Shown: piece after piece, positions 13,093 to 25,063 of the stretch
How the letters are laid out: each line of letters starts with the position of its first letter
Numbering within the stretch: position 1 is the stretch's first letter
Origin: Enoplolaimus lenunculus
Taxonomy: Eukaryota > Nematoda > Enoplea > Enoplida > Thoracostomopsidae
Direction: 5' to 3'
Assembly (NCBI GenBank): GCA_030248215.1
Contig: JASANG010003168.1
Span: 30,960 to 94,959 of the forward strand
DNA: 64,000 bases
Made by a program: the position numbers and the translations under genes
Notes under the pieces: generated by a model
The model's input: only the letters and a program-made list of their open reading frames with translations
Database searches by the model: none
What the model was told of the DNA's origin: nothing

Positions 13093-16000
13093 ATGGCAGC
13101 TAATGACAGCGAACCACCAGCGTCAATACATTATGCGGTGACATCACTGGGTACTTCAGCGAGTACTGGCATATCTGCGAACAGCTTAGGATCTCCTATG
13201 ACAATAGTGTTATGCATCGTATTCGTAACACTTATATTTGTTTCGTTATCCGGAAATATACTGGTTGTTTATGCAATTATCCACGATCGAACGTTGCGTA
13301 AACCGGAAAACTTATTTTTGGCTTCGCTTGCCGTTTCAGACATCTTAGTCGCTGCTGCGGTGATGACATTTGCTGCAGGTTAGTTGGATGGTACTGGCTA
13401 GTAGATAAAAAATGAGTTATTTTTCATCCACTGACGCTCGACTATGGACCCTGTGTCAAGAAATGATACCTATTTTAAAACTTTAAAAGCATTGAAAATT
13501 TTTCTTGCCCACCTGTAGAAATGAAATTGACTCATCAATTAGCATTTGCTGATTTCAGGACTGCCAATAGCTGGAGTTGTCGTTTTGTCGTGATCGTACC
13601 TGCAACTAAAAGCAAATTAGGAGGGGATTCAGTCCCGCTCAGAAAAGTTTTATCCCTACCCACGAAAATTACTGTAACCTCGCTTGTAAGTCATTTAAAA
13701 CCAGAGCATGCACCTATGCGATAAAACTTCGACCAGACTTTGCAGCTTTATATATCTGTAGTGAAACTATTTCCAAACGTTTCCGTTAGTAGTGGATGCT
13801 GTATTAACGACTTCCATTTATGTTTGCGCAAGAATCCGGTTCCTATATCGTCTGCTTCTGTTGTAAGATACAGAATAATTTACTGCGCTGCAAATCCGTA
13901 TTGGTTCAAAGTTGAGAAAATATTTAAAAGAGTCTTCCATTCCACTTTATAATGTGTGTATATATGTAATAGTTATAGCATGGCTTTGCGATTTTCCGAG
14001 GTATGAACGCACGCTACTGTGATGAGTTAAGTGTGCGGCACGGGCTGAACGAAGTGAGCCCAGTGCGTGTACGAGAGCATTGCTATCTTGCTGTGCAAGT
14101 GAATACAGAACCAGTGTACACACAAACACAAGTGTGGAACGAGTACGATAGCACGAGTTCTGCGCACGTGTGCGCTACGCGAGTTCTTCCGCAGCGCGCG
14201 TTTATATATCGGAAAGACAATAAGCGTGCTACAATTTACTTGTACCGTAGTCCCCGAACAAACAATGTTTGGTTTCTTGAATAAACTGCTAACTATCACG
14301 GACCCGCAGCAGAGATGGAAGGGGTTGCTCAGACCGCCTAGAAAATTTTCGTCACCCCTAGAAAAATATAATGCCCACTTGTGAGACAAGAAAACTCGCG
14401 ACACACTCTAAATTGGTTTTATAAGCACCACTATTTTGCATACCGAGCCTGCGGATCAAGTCAACTTTTCCGTCCTTCAACTAAGGGGGAATTTTGCTTG
14501 TTACTTTAAAGTGTAATATCACTGGATAATACTCGAGAAAATTTAGTAGTTTTTGGATTTTTTCCATACCAATCTGTGCCAACATGTATACTCATACCCA
14601 TTTTATTCATTGAACAAAATTTAAATTTCACTTTTGCTCCATTGCACAGCATGATCCTTTGAGCACTGTAAATCAGCAGATGGTTGAAAAGTTGAATTTA
14701 TATACCCTTAGCGGAATCTTTACTGGATGTCTACTTATATAAACACATACATAACTTTTGACTTTTGCGTTACGTTTTAGTTAACGATCTAATGGGCCGT
14801 TGGATATTTGGCAACTATTGTTTGATTTGGCTGAGTTCAGACGTAATGTGTTCAACTGCGTCAATTCTGAACCTTGCCGCAATAAGCTTTGATCGATATT
14901 TACATATCAAATCACCAATGAAGTATAACGCAACTGTAACACGGCGGAAAATTGCAGCTGTTATTATAGGTACTATTCTGACCATGGATGGGTGGTATTC
15001 TCAAATTTTAAATGCAGAAACAGTATACATGTGTTTGCTTCTTTCAGATAAAGTTTATCGCCGACACACAACGAATCTGAAATGTGGCCAACGTCCAAGA
15101 CTAAGATTAGGTATAGGACTAAGCCTTAGTTTGACCCTGAGTCTTTACCCTGAGCAAGTGATAACGTAAAATAAGATAAATACTTGCGAGGGATTTTCGC
15201 CTTCTGTTAAATTAACACTAATGTGGGAGAAAGTAAACTCCCGTGGTGCATCCAGAAATTTGTGGAGGGGAGATGCACAAGCGGAAAATGTTAAGTTTTG
15301 ACACATTGTTCATACATTTTTACGCATATAAAAACAGCTGTCAGTCACACACACTGGCTCATGTATAGAACAGGTCCCTCCAAATTTCTTTAGTATAAAT
15401 ATCTCAATTTCCTAAAATCCTAATTTCCCATGTAGTATCTCAAAAAATTTACACTCGGCTTCCGGTGGGGTGGGAGATGCATCCCCCTATCCCCAAACGG
15501 ATCCGTCCTTGGTATCTTCTTCGAAAAATACTGGGGACGCTACTCTCTTGAATACAATCGATGATATTCAGACTGGTATTACACATCTTGTTCTATGTCT
15601 GAGTTTTAATGAGTTTCGTCCCAGAAGAATTCTTTGTGACCCTCCGGTTTAAAGTTTCTGAGAGAACTCTTGAAACATCCGTTTGTGATATAAACGTTCC
15701 AACATTGGAACATCTTTAATTGTTCTTTAATAATTTGCACGATTAATTCCGCTAGATGCAGCTATATATAGCTTTGGTCAACTACAAAACTTATCGCAAC
15801 TGCTTTTTTGAAGTCGCCAATAGATATCTGAGAATAACGTTATTGGAATTTCGGGCAAAATGTTTCCTTTAGTATTCATTGTACAATTTGTTACAACTAA
15901 GCTTGGGATTTAAGCGTTCGGCTTGATCTGACACTTGTGGGAACAGTGTATATGTGCCGCGTGAACTGCATAGCAAAATACCAATAGCGTATTCCTGTGT

Positions 16001-18248
16001 AATTAATCGAGATAAAACCATTCATTAGTTAGCAATAACCCAACTAACTATAATATGATGTATTGCATAAGTTCAATGTTATATATGTCGTAGCTCAAGT
16101 GTTTAAATGCGCGCCGGACTAGCCCAATTCGAAATTGGGCTAAATTACAACTTGGGCTACGGCATATACAACCAAATAACCTTATTTTTTGATGCCCAAT
16201 TTCGAATTGGGCTAAATTACAACTTGGGCTACGACATATACAAACCAAATAACCTTATTTTTTGATGATAAATACTTTTTGTTTCAGTTATTTGGCTCAT
16301 CTCCAGCTCAATTTCATTCATTCCTATCACATGTGGATTACACATACCATCACAACAGCGACATCGATCAGTTTCTTCGACAACACCGTACAGTTCTAAA
16401 GCGCCTTCGAGTATCTCGCATGCGATGGCTCTCGCTCAAAGCGCACCAAAACTGTTCCGAAGCCAATCGAGAACTGAATGCATACTAGATTTAAATCCAG
16501 TATACGCACTACTGTCGTCTACAATTAGTTTCTTTTTGCCGTGCACTATAATGATTATGGCATATTCGAGATTGTACTTTTTCGCTCGATACCACGTTCA
16601 AGCGCTACGGAATCAGTACAAATCTATTGGTTTGATGCTAATGGCAGTTCCAGGGGTACCTAAGCTTCCAAATCATTATGAGCGATCGCCGCAACCGAGC
16701 ACACCTGCGTTGCCTAAGCAACAACAAAAACCCACTGCTGCAGACACAGGTCTCTCTGATCAAAAAGCACGAGTAACTGTCGGAATTATTATGGGAGTAT
16801 TCCTTGTATGTTGGCTTCCATTTTTCTGCGTCAATATCGCGCAAGCGTTGTGTACTTGCATTCCGGACACTGTGTTCAAAACGGTAACGTGGATCGGATA
16901 CGCGAATTCAACTGCAAACCCAATCATTTATTCAATATTTTCGCGTGATTTTCGAATTGCGTTCACTAAAATACTACGCTGTCAACGAGATTTGTCGCGT
17001 TACTTAAGTGTTGCTACGATTGCGCACAAGCGTTCTGTTGATTCGTTGAACAGTTGCGGCGTTCGCTCGCTTGGCGGCACAAATGCGAGATGGCGAACCC
17101 CGGATATTTTAATCGGATCTCGCAAACCAAATGGTCGCAACGGTCACGGAGGGCATTGCTACTTGCGACGAAAGTCCAGCGCCACTGGAAGTGCACGTAG
17201 CGTTGCAACTGGCAGCATAGCTACGCGATTTAGTACAGTTGGGCGCGGAGATACTGAACAACAACGCGCGTCACAAATCGCTACTGCTAACGGGTCGATT
17301 ATGCCGTTATTTAGACCACAATCTAGTGACAGCTGTACAAACGCTGTTCACCAACTGGTACCACCTGCAGCATGTAATACTCCGTTAGAGAGTCGCTCTA
17401 TGATTGATATTAACATCGAAGCGAACGATATAAAATCTTCAAAGAGGCGGATTTCGCCAGCCGCGGTGTCTATTGCTACTCAACAGGACCGACCGTCTGT
17501 GCGTACTATTGGTTCCCAGAGCCCTGACTCAGTGCGTTATAGTCCACTTGTTCCCAGTGAAGATGTCGCAACGATTAACGGTAACGTAGAAGTGCTGTTT
17601 AGACAAGTTTGTAAACAATTGACACCGCTTGCAAATCAATACGATCAGCCGCATGATGAATTGTCGCTATTTGAGCAATCACCGTTCACCAGTGAGCAGA
17701 TATTGTACAGTTGTACGTGTGACGATGAATTGAACTCGAGTCCTTCGCAAGGCATTGAATCTGGCTGGCGAATCCTTCAGCTGCCACCTGAAAGACGGCA
17801 AAACGTCTGTATTACTTCAGCGGTAATCAATCCTATATACATTGAACCGGTGCCGGGTAAATATCAGCCTGCCAATCAAACGGATATGCCCCCTTTTGAG
17901 TTGCCAACATCAGCTACAGATGACATTTCGATCTCAATCCGTTCTTGTTCGTCGCTCGTACGTGGCGTGAGTTGCGCACCAAATCGTGTACCACAATCGC
18001 AAAGTTTCAACTCGTTTACACGTTCGTTGAACAATTCAAGCAATACTTCACCGCCTGGAGTTCATACGACCGCTATAATCGATCCCGAATACTGTACAGT
18101 TCACAACGGAGTTGAACACCGCAGCCACACAGGTACAACTACCGTTGTAACTGAACTGACTCAACATCTGAACTTTGCGTCGACCAAAACATACATTGAT
18201 CGTAATTTGAGTTCGTTGCAAACGAAATCGAACATTGCTCAACTTTAA
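13093..18248 (+). CDS. D1-like (invertebrate Dop1-type) dopamine receptor, class A GPCR, 3 exons
   Basis: Exons read as 13093-13378, 14781-14969 and 16288-18248, with GT-AG junctions all in phase 1, giving 811 aa. The ATG is the first after an in-frame TGA about 24 bases upstream. TM1 and TM2 ([10 protein letters not shown]) are in exon 1. Exon 2 holds TM3 with the amine-binding Asp in [10 protein letters not shown] and the [10 protein letters not shown] motif. Exon 3 holds TM4, TM5 with the [15 protein letters not shown] stretch typical of Dop1 receptors, TM6 (CWLPFFCVN) and TM7 (NPIIY). Class A receptors of this family bind dopamine at the plasma membrane and couple mainly to Gs and cAMP; the ligand here is inferred from motifs. 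The cytoplasmic tail after TM7 is very long (over 400 residues, Ser/Thr/Gln-rich) and encoded in the last exon without interruption. Other aminergic receptors (octopamine, 5-HT) are possible but fit the TM5-TM7 motifs less well. Confidence 0.88.
13379..14780 (+). other. Receptor intron 1
   Basis: Runs from GTTAGT to a TTTTAG acceptor. Several unrelated short frames are present; none has a domain. A CACG/GTGC-rich stretch lies at 14025-14200. Confidence 0.6.
14970..16287 (+). other. Receptor intron 2
   Basis: Runs from GTACTA to TTTGTTTCAG. It contains a GATGCA/TGCATC-bounded repeat fragment at about 15245-15485 and, at its 3' end, a tandem duplication (16122-16266). Confidence 0.65.
16122..16266 (+). 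repeat. Tandem duplication (about 72 bp x 2) next to the receptor exon 3 acceptor
   Basis: Two copies of a unit run 16122-16193 and 16194-16266. Each begins with a near-palindrome of the type GCCCAATTCGAAATTGGGC and ends CCTTATTTTTTGAT. The block TACAACTTGGGCTACGGCAT has a diverged inverted counterpart near 16085. The second copy ends about 20 bases before the splice acceptor. Confidence 0.85.
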
Positions 18249-19503
18249 ATTGCGTCTTCAGATGTGAACTTTTTTCTGATTGATTTAGAATATAATCACG
18301 CCATAAGAAAATGACCCGTATGCATTTCAAATGTCCGTATGAACTAACCTTGGATTTGTATTGCAACAAGGTAGTAACTCATATGTTAATTTGGTCGCTG
18401 CCTAACTGTGCAGGCCAATTTAAAATATCTTTGAACGATCAGCCCATCTCGATTTGGGTGGGCGTAGACTTTAGAGGTATCTAGTTCGGCTAGTTGTTTG
18501 TCTGGTGGTTTTCAGGACTGAAAAAATTTGCAAATATTCCTGGTTTTGACGGGCATCAAGATAGCTGGGCAAAAAGGTTAGTAGGCTAGCTTTGATAAAG
18601 ATATACGTGGCAGTTTTGGTTTTGTTTTTTGGGGGTGGAATAATAAAAAGCTATTAAGTTTTGCTAATTGGCAATGTTAGCGGCGCGCTATTATACTAAC
18701 GTTACAGGATTTGAAATTTTTGAAAATTGACATCGAATGTTCAAATTTGGTCAAATTCGAAAACAAATTTGGTGAACTCGAATTGTCACCCTGAATTGTA
18801 CAGCTCAAGTTACTGTGTAGCATATATTGAGGTGGAACAGGTCGATAAGTATATCAGACAATCGGGTATTCCTGCGACTCTAATCCAAGCTTTACGAGAG
18901 CTCAGCGAACTTTCGAGAAGCTCTTTATTGCGTTTGGTATGAGTTTCTTACATAATACCATTGGACACCTTTCGATTACATGTCAGTGAACGCAACCTGA
19001 AGATGCATCGTTATCATTGCAAAGGCCAATGTTAAACTCAGGTTCGGAACGTTTTTCTGCTGGACTGCCATAGAGTAAGCTTAATTCAAAGGAGTTGCAT
19101 TAATTTCGTATCACAGTTTTATTACATATGTAAAACTTAATAAATTGCTATTGACCGTTTCTAACGGGATAGTTGTGGTTTCACTTGCAGGAAATTTTGA
19201 GTAAAATATTGTGGCTTGAGCCAAATCTATTCATCGTTTTACAACCGTCTAAAATAAACTGATTTTGTATTCCAGGGTTTTTACTTACCTTGACAGATAA
19301 ATTTGTAGTCTTCCTTGAAGAGTATCAGAGTAGGCACAGCGACTTTATCTTAAACTTTGTGGTATAGCTTTCTCATACCATTCAAAAAGTTGTTCTTGGG
19401 GACTCATACTACTTTCGAAACGTACAGTGTTGTCGAAAAAACATAAACTATACCTGTTGAGCGACTGTTCTTGGGCTAAAATGATACTCTGGTATGAAGG
19501 TAA

Positions 19504-19594
19504 AAAGGGTGCAACCAGAGGTGAAAATTACCGGAGCCGGAGGATGATTTTCTGGCGGAGCCGGAGCCGGAGGCAGACCTTCGGTTGTACCTTG
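19504..19594. mobile_element. Short hAT-like MITE of the GGGTGCAACC family (CCGGAG array)
   Basis: Ends AAAGGGTGCAACC and GGTTGTACCTTG, with an internal CCGGAG hexamer array. The flanking 8-mers GAAGGTAA and CAAGGTAA are 7 of 8 identical. It is only 91 bp long, probably an internally deleted copy. Confidence 0.7.
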
Positions 19595-20089
19595 CAAGGT
19601 AACTACAATATTATAATCAGCGAGTGTACCCTTGACTTAAACGTACAACTGTAATGCCAGAATTGATCTCAATCAGAAGATTTTCCTAAAAATAGGTTAT
19701 AAATTTTTCGAAATTTTTTTAAAGCTTTGTGATAAAAGTTATTAGCTAATTCGAAATAGAAAAACCAGCGTAGCTTTGAAATGAATGAAATTTGAATAAA
19801 ATAATTTGGTTGATTTTAAATATATGTATGGAGTTTTGGAGAACCAGTGAGTTTGGTGCAATCATCGAATAAGTTCAAACTGAAATGTGAACGCGTTTTA
19901 AGTGTGTCTGCGTTTTAAATGCGCGTGATTAGCGAGGAAGTGCCACTGCACTGTTGGAAATGGACATCAAAGCTTCAAACATTGCACTGGCGAATTGCAA
20001 TAACTTGTTGCTAGTTGCAATTGTATACTGTAGCATAATCCTTTTTAAGATCATGGTAGTGGTGTTGTGTAGTTACCACTTTTTCTACT

Positions 20090-20145
20090 GGTCGGCCGGC
20101 CGACGGCCACCGGAACGTTCGACCGGCCGGCCGGCCAATATACAA
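20090..20145. repeat. GC-rich palindromic block (GGCCGGCCG)
   Basis: GGTCGGCCGGCCGACGGCC and ACCGGCCGGCCGGCC face each other in otherwise AT-rich DNA, forming a strong potential hairpin. A GGCCAGCCGGCTGG relative lies near 21388. Origin unknown. Confidence 0.6.
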
Positions 20146-21557
20146 ATTGTCAATTATCAAGCATTTTTATAATTATATATCGTTATGTTTCTCGTAGCTA
20201 TGCCAATCGTTTCGGTTTCAGCAATTCAACAAGAAACGACTTCGTTGTGAAATATACGTTAACTAGCGACCAGTTCTATAGTATCCCATAAGCTTTAATA
20301 GAAGATAGTTTACCGCATTGTTTCCAAATACTTTTATTTGCCACATCTATGCAAAATGTTGTCGATCACTCTCTCATTATACAAATACGATGAAACGTTC
20401 AATGATCAAAATATTGGCTTATGTTACGCCGAAGGAATCCCGCTGTACCGGGACAACAACAAGCAGGGGTACAACGTAGGCACAGCGATCAAAGCACGCC
20501 TGCTTACGTAGAACTTCGTTTATACACAATCAACAGGGATGTAGCAAGGGTGTTTCAGGTGTCAGCTGCCCAACTTTTGTGATTGTAATTCTCTTACTGG
20601 AACAGCTAAAATTTCTAGTAAAGTATATAACTGTTTTTTTGGTGCATTTAGTGTGAGAGTCGCTTAGTCTGGCGGCTTGAAGGCTTCAGCCCCCTCTTCC
20701 TGACTAGGCATTCTTGAAATAGCATGCGTTCAGGGGAGGCGGTAGCCTAGTGTATAAATTTATCTATACAGCAAACAAGAGCGCGGTCAGGAGGATTTCA
20801 GGTGTCAACTCGATCCGTATGGGCTTAGAAACTTAGAGATATACAATGTCCGGCTTACCTACAACTAAAAATTTTGCCTGCGGCTCTATTTTCACGCGGC
20901 ACTCACTTCTTTTACCCATTCTAAAACTGAAGGCACCACTCGTAGCCATCAGAAACAACCAAAACTCAAACCTATTAAACTAACTTAATTACTTCGTTTA
21001 TATTGAACCTAACTTTAAAAATTTTCCTTTTCAATATCCTTGTTAATTGTGAGAAAATGTCAGGTAATTTAATTCGTTTACATTATTATTCCCTTTATTA
21101 TTGCCAAGAAATAATTATATACTCCGGTGAAAGATTTCGCTGTATTTTTGTAAAAGACAATGGAGCCCAGATTATCTGAAGCATTTTATCTCACTACAAG
21201 AACTGTCTAGAATGCAATTACAACCAAAGTAGTTTTAACTAGTCATTCAATCTTAACGTTGACCATAAAGATAACAGTAACCAACATTTCACATTTCAGG
21301 TAAAAGTTTTAGAATCGGAATGATTAAAAATATAAAATTTGAAGCGTCAAAATGATTTTAGGTTTTGCTGTGATACGCAATAACTGGCCAGCCGGCTGGT
21401 CGCCAGCGTCCAGTTCTTAAGACGGTGCACACCACACGTTGGCAGCCCATTTTGGTCTCACTGAGAGATTTTCGATTGGAAAAAAGAACAAAACAAAGTT
21501 ACGAACACATTTCCAGGCACGTTCCAACAGTAATTACAATACCTTTGCTTTACTCTG

Positions 21558-24500
21558 CTAAAACCCGTACATTATAATATCAGTCTGTGCTTCGCTGGAG
21601 ACCAAAACGATATCCTGAGGATATGATGTACCACTTAATTCTTCGGAGACACTATCTTCGTCTGTTGATTCGTCTTTATCGAACGCTAAATTAAATTCGC
21701 CAGTGTAGTTTTCATACTCGACGTCGACAATATGTCTAGGCGCCGCAACTGACATTGTCCGTCCACTGCGTTTAACTTCACCCATTGTGCCATAGTTTCC
21801 GACTTGTGAAACTGCCGCTAGCTGTTGCAGTTGACGCGTTCCCATCAATGGAGCAACCCAGTTCGCTTTGCCGACGCTTTGAACGATTTGTTTCAGACTG
21901 TTTGGTCGTGCTCCTACACTGCTTCGTTTCCGATCCAGCGTTTCTTCATCTTGCTCGCCGCGGTTGACTTCGGCTGATTCGTCTCTATTATCACTTCGAG
22001 TTCGGTTTGAACCTCGAGACGAAAGCGCCCGTTCAACTTGATTTTGAACCTCGCGTGCCATATCTTTGAATCGACGCTCGATTTTGACTTGAACAATTTT
22101 CCAACACATCGACAACGATGCAAGACCTGAAACCAGTGTAGGGTTTAGAACAAGTTCTGATGCGGAGGCCGCAAGGTGTATAATAAGAAAACAAACTTGC
22201 GAGCGAAGCGAGCGAGAAGACAAAACAATAACCTTAAATATAAACTATCTTTTGATCCCTGTCGCGGTGGTCTGTGAAAATTCTATTTAAGCATCAACGT
22301 AAAACGCTTGTTTCGAAACGCAAAAACTGTTTCGCATTTTTGACATGAGTCACAAATATCTTGAATCCATGGTTGATTATCTACAATTGGACTTCAACAA
22401 ACTTTACGGGAAACAGATTGACATTTGATTCCTGTGATTGGTTTGCTAACACAGTCGATTATATCAAATTTTCGTGTATTAATATTTGAAGAATTAAAGG
22501 TAATACGAAATGTAAACAAAAAATTAGAATAAAATTATAAATTAAACTGGCTTACCGACAAAAATAAACGTCCAAGACACTATAGTCCATTGGAACAACG
22601 CTGGCGCAAGATCGCCTAATCCAACTGTAGTCACGCTCATAATAGTAAAATATATTGCGTCCAAGTACGGACTTGTAACTCCACCGTCTCCTCGCGGCGT
22701 TGGTGTCGATTTGAAAACAAAATTAAAATACGCCGATGATGCAACAATAGTGCCGACAAGCATAATTGCAGCGATATATAGCGGAACTTGAATTTCAACG
22801 CTTTCGTTTTCACCATCGGAATCAGCGTTTAAAGCTTCAGTTCGAGAGTTCGAAAGTAGGTCTCGTTTGTTTGACTTTGAGTAACCAGTGAATCGTCTAT
22901 TTCGGACAACGTAACGCCCGTAAACCCAAACTTCGTTCGCAGATATCATTAACAACTCGCCCAAGTGATTTAATATTATCAAACATAACGGAATACCAAT
23001 GATGGTGTAGATGCATGTTAGCGCTTTGCATTGAGGGGAATTCGGGACAACGTTACCGAAACCTTAAACTTAAAAGATCCCAGGTTTCCGGTGTTTTCCG
23101 TTATCCCACCCAGCCGGCGTTTGCCCAAAAATGGTCGGATTTCAAACTTTTTGCAGATTTAATCTTATCATAACGCCTCCTGATCATTAAACGCACAAAT
23201 TTGGATTTTTTTAAAAAAGATTGGATTTTTTAGGGTCCCAATGTTCTTTCTAGAGACTCAAAACATTTTCTCAAAAATTTGCTAAATCATGTATTATACG
23301 TGTAGTGTCAAATTCATCGTCATAAAGACAATTGACCATAGCATGGTAAAATATTGTCTTATTCTGATAACTTTAGCACTATTCGACTCATCTTCACTTA
23401 CAATGTCCGATAAATGATGTTTTATTTGTCTATCTTTTTTAGCGTCCAAAGGAGTAATTTTCAACCTTACAAATAGAATTTTTCATATTAAGTTCAAATT
23501 TCAGTGTGAGAAATGATCATGGGCGACATAAGAAGCTTGAATATGCGAAGAATTTTGAACTCCGACCATTTTAGGCTAACGCAGGCCGGAGATGAATAGC
23601 GAAAACGACCCAAACTTTCAGCTGCTATTGAATAAAGTCACGGTACATAAGATATTATATTACGCATCTTACATTGCTGCAGTTTATTTCGCAACCCTGT
23701 GCAGTAAATAAACCCCGAATTTAGAACCCTGCAGTCGAGAGGAATTATATGGGCTTCTAGGCGACCCATAACAGAACAAAAGAAAATTATGTTTCTTAGA
23801 CATTTTCAACTTGCACTGCAAAAAACGGTGAGTCAAATGGACTCTCTCCGAAATTGGCTTTTCCTGACTACACAAACTGAGTCAAAATTCGACTCCACCT
23901 GAGTCAAATTCGTCAATTTGACTCTGGCGGAGTCGAATTTTGACTCAGTTTGTGCAGTCAGGAAAAGCCTATTTCGCAGAGAGTTGATTTAACTCACCAT
24001 TTTTTGCAGTGTGTGATGATGCTAAACAACCCCGCGTGGTGCTGGATAGCAATAAATGACATGAAAGCCGTCAACAAAAAGCATTGAAACCGTCAAAAAG
24101 TATACATCATCCTTCACTCGGCAAATGAAAGAAAAACTCAACAAATGACGGTTTTGTTACTACACGCGCATCCACTACTAAATCGATCCAAATTGCTGAC
24201 CACAAAACAACAAAACATTAAGAGAATTTTAATATAAAATCTCGTCAAACAAAGCACCATACAAAATTGATATTTTCACTATACTCACCAATAGACGAAT
24301 GTAAATTGTTGACAAAATGCAGCGCAACCCAAAATGTTCGATTCGCAGGTTCACACGCCGGTGGTTGACTGTTTGAAATACAAAGGCAGCCCATTGCGGC
24401 GAAAACTGCAGCACCAAAGATCGAAAATAGGACCAGTACGACAACTAGAACCAAATCAACAAACGCTTGATTTTGAAATACACTGGATCGCATGGTAAGT

Positions 24501-24598
24501 TGACGAAATCGTGTTAAATAACGCTTAGCGATCACCGCTTCACTGAATACGTTTACTGTTTTGTTACTTTTGCGGTCGTTATTGTTATTATTACTATT

Positions 24599-24629
<31 letters not shown>

Positions 24630-25063
24630 TTATTACTATTATTATTATTATTATTATTATTATCACTGTTGATGTTGTTTTTGTTGTTGTTTTTGTTGTT
24701 GTCGTTGTTGTTTGGTTGCAATGTTACTAAAGCAGCAACATCAGTAACTCGAACGACTGAACCTGAATTGGTCGCACGATTTTGACAATCATCGGTGTCT
24801 GAAGTTTTAATTGTAAACGAACCCAAAGAGTGATTTGCTAGATTTTGATTAGCTAAACTTTCATTAATAATGGATCGTTCATCTTGAGTGCCTATCTCTG
24901 AATGGTATATTAACTCGCTCTGCGGTGCAGTGATATTAACATTTGCGTCAACGTTGGTTTGATCTTCGATTTCAACACCGTTGTTGCCTAATTCCGCCAG
25001 TATTGTAACGGTTGTATCCTCGCTTGCAGACTTCGATATCGTTGAATAAGTTGATTTTAACAT
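21558..25063 (-). CDS. Two-pore-domain potassium channel (TWK/K2P type), 3 exons
   Basis: Exons on the minus strand are 25063-24289, 23062-22556 and 22126-21558; both junctions are phase 1 and the product is 616 aa. The ATG follows an in-frame TGA 24 bases upstream. The cytoplasmic N terminus is long (about 200 residues) and holds an Asn-rich tract at about residues 118-162, encoded by a TTA/GTT-type microsatellite. M1 lies at about 201-224 with an extracellular NRT glycosylation sequon at about 241. The first pore filter is GFGN, split across the exon 1/2 junction, and the second is GLGD in TTVGLGDLAP. M4 runs over the exon 2/3 junction into SLSMCWKIVQVKIERRFK, as in TWK channels. The tail of about 185 residues is hydrophilic. 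The family makes dimeric background K+ channels. The first pore helix (NNLHSSI before GFGN) departs from the usual TTIGYGN-like form. Confidence 0.87.
22127..22555 (-). other. Channel intron 2
   Basis: GTAAGC to TTTCAG on the minus strand. It includes a copy of the motif GAGCGAAGCGAGCGAGAA near 22200. Confidence 0.7.
23063..24288 (-). other. Channel intron 1
   Basis: GTGAGT to TTTAAG on the minus strand. It splits the first selectivity filter codon and contains the palindromic MITE copy 2. Confidence 0.7.
23814..24011. mobile_element. Palindromic MITE with CACTGCAAAAAA ends, copy 2
   Basis: The 198-bp near-perfect inverted repeat is homologous to 7513-7713, with the same GAGTCAAA and GACTC internal motifs. 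It is flanked by TG on both sides. It lies in channel intron 1, so the channel pre-mRNA would carry a long hairpin. Confidence 0.85.
24574..24709 (-). repeat. Trinucleotide microsatellite coding the channel's Asn tract
   Basis: TTA/TTG/TTT trinucleotides on the plus strand read as AAT/AAC/AAA (Asn, Lys) in the channel frame. The complementary frame is a spurious Leu-rich ORF. Confidence 0.9.

Larger units (their letters stand above)
18249..21557. other. Spacer between convergent receptor and channel genes
   Basis: Contains the 3' flanks of both genes. An AATAAA occurs near 18643 and could serve the receptor mRNA. It also holds one end of the GGCCAATG family near 19023, the small hAT-like element at 19504-19594 and a GC-rich palindromic block at 20090-20145. 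No gene recognised. Confidence 0.6.

Noticed and set aside
14765-15169. Receptor frame continuing past the exon 2 donor
   Set aside because: Residues after 14969 lose all GPCR character, and splicing at the phase-1 donor to 16288 restores TM4.
24561-24785. Plus-strand frame rich in leucine
   Set aside because: It is the antisense of the Asn tract in the potassium channel, which has full exon and domain support.
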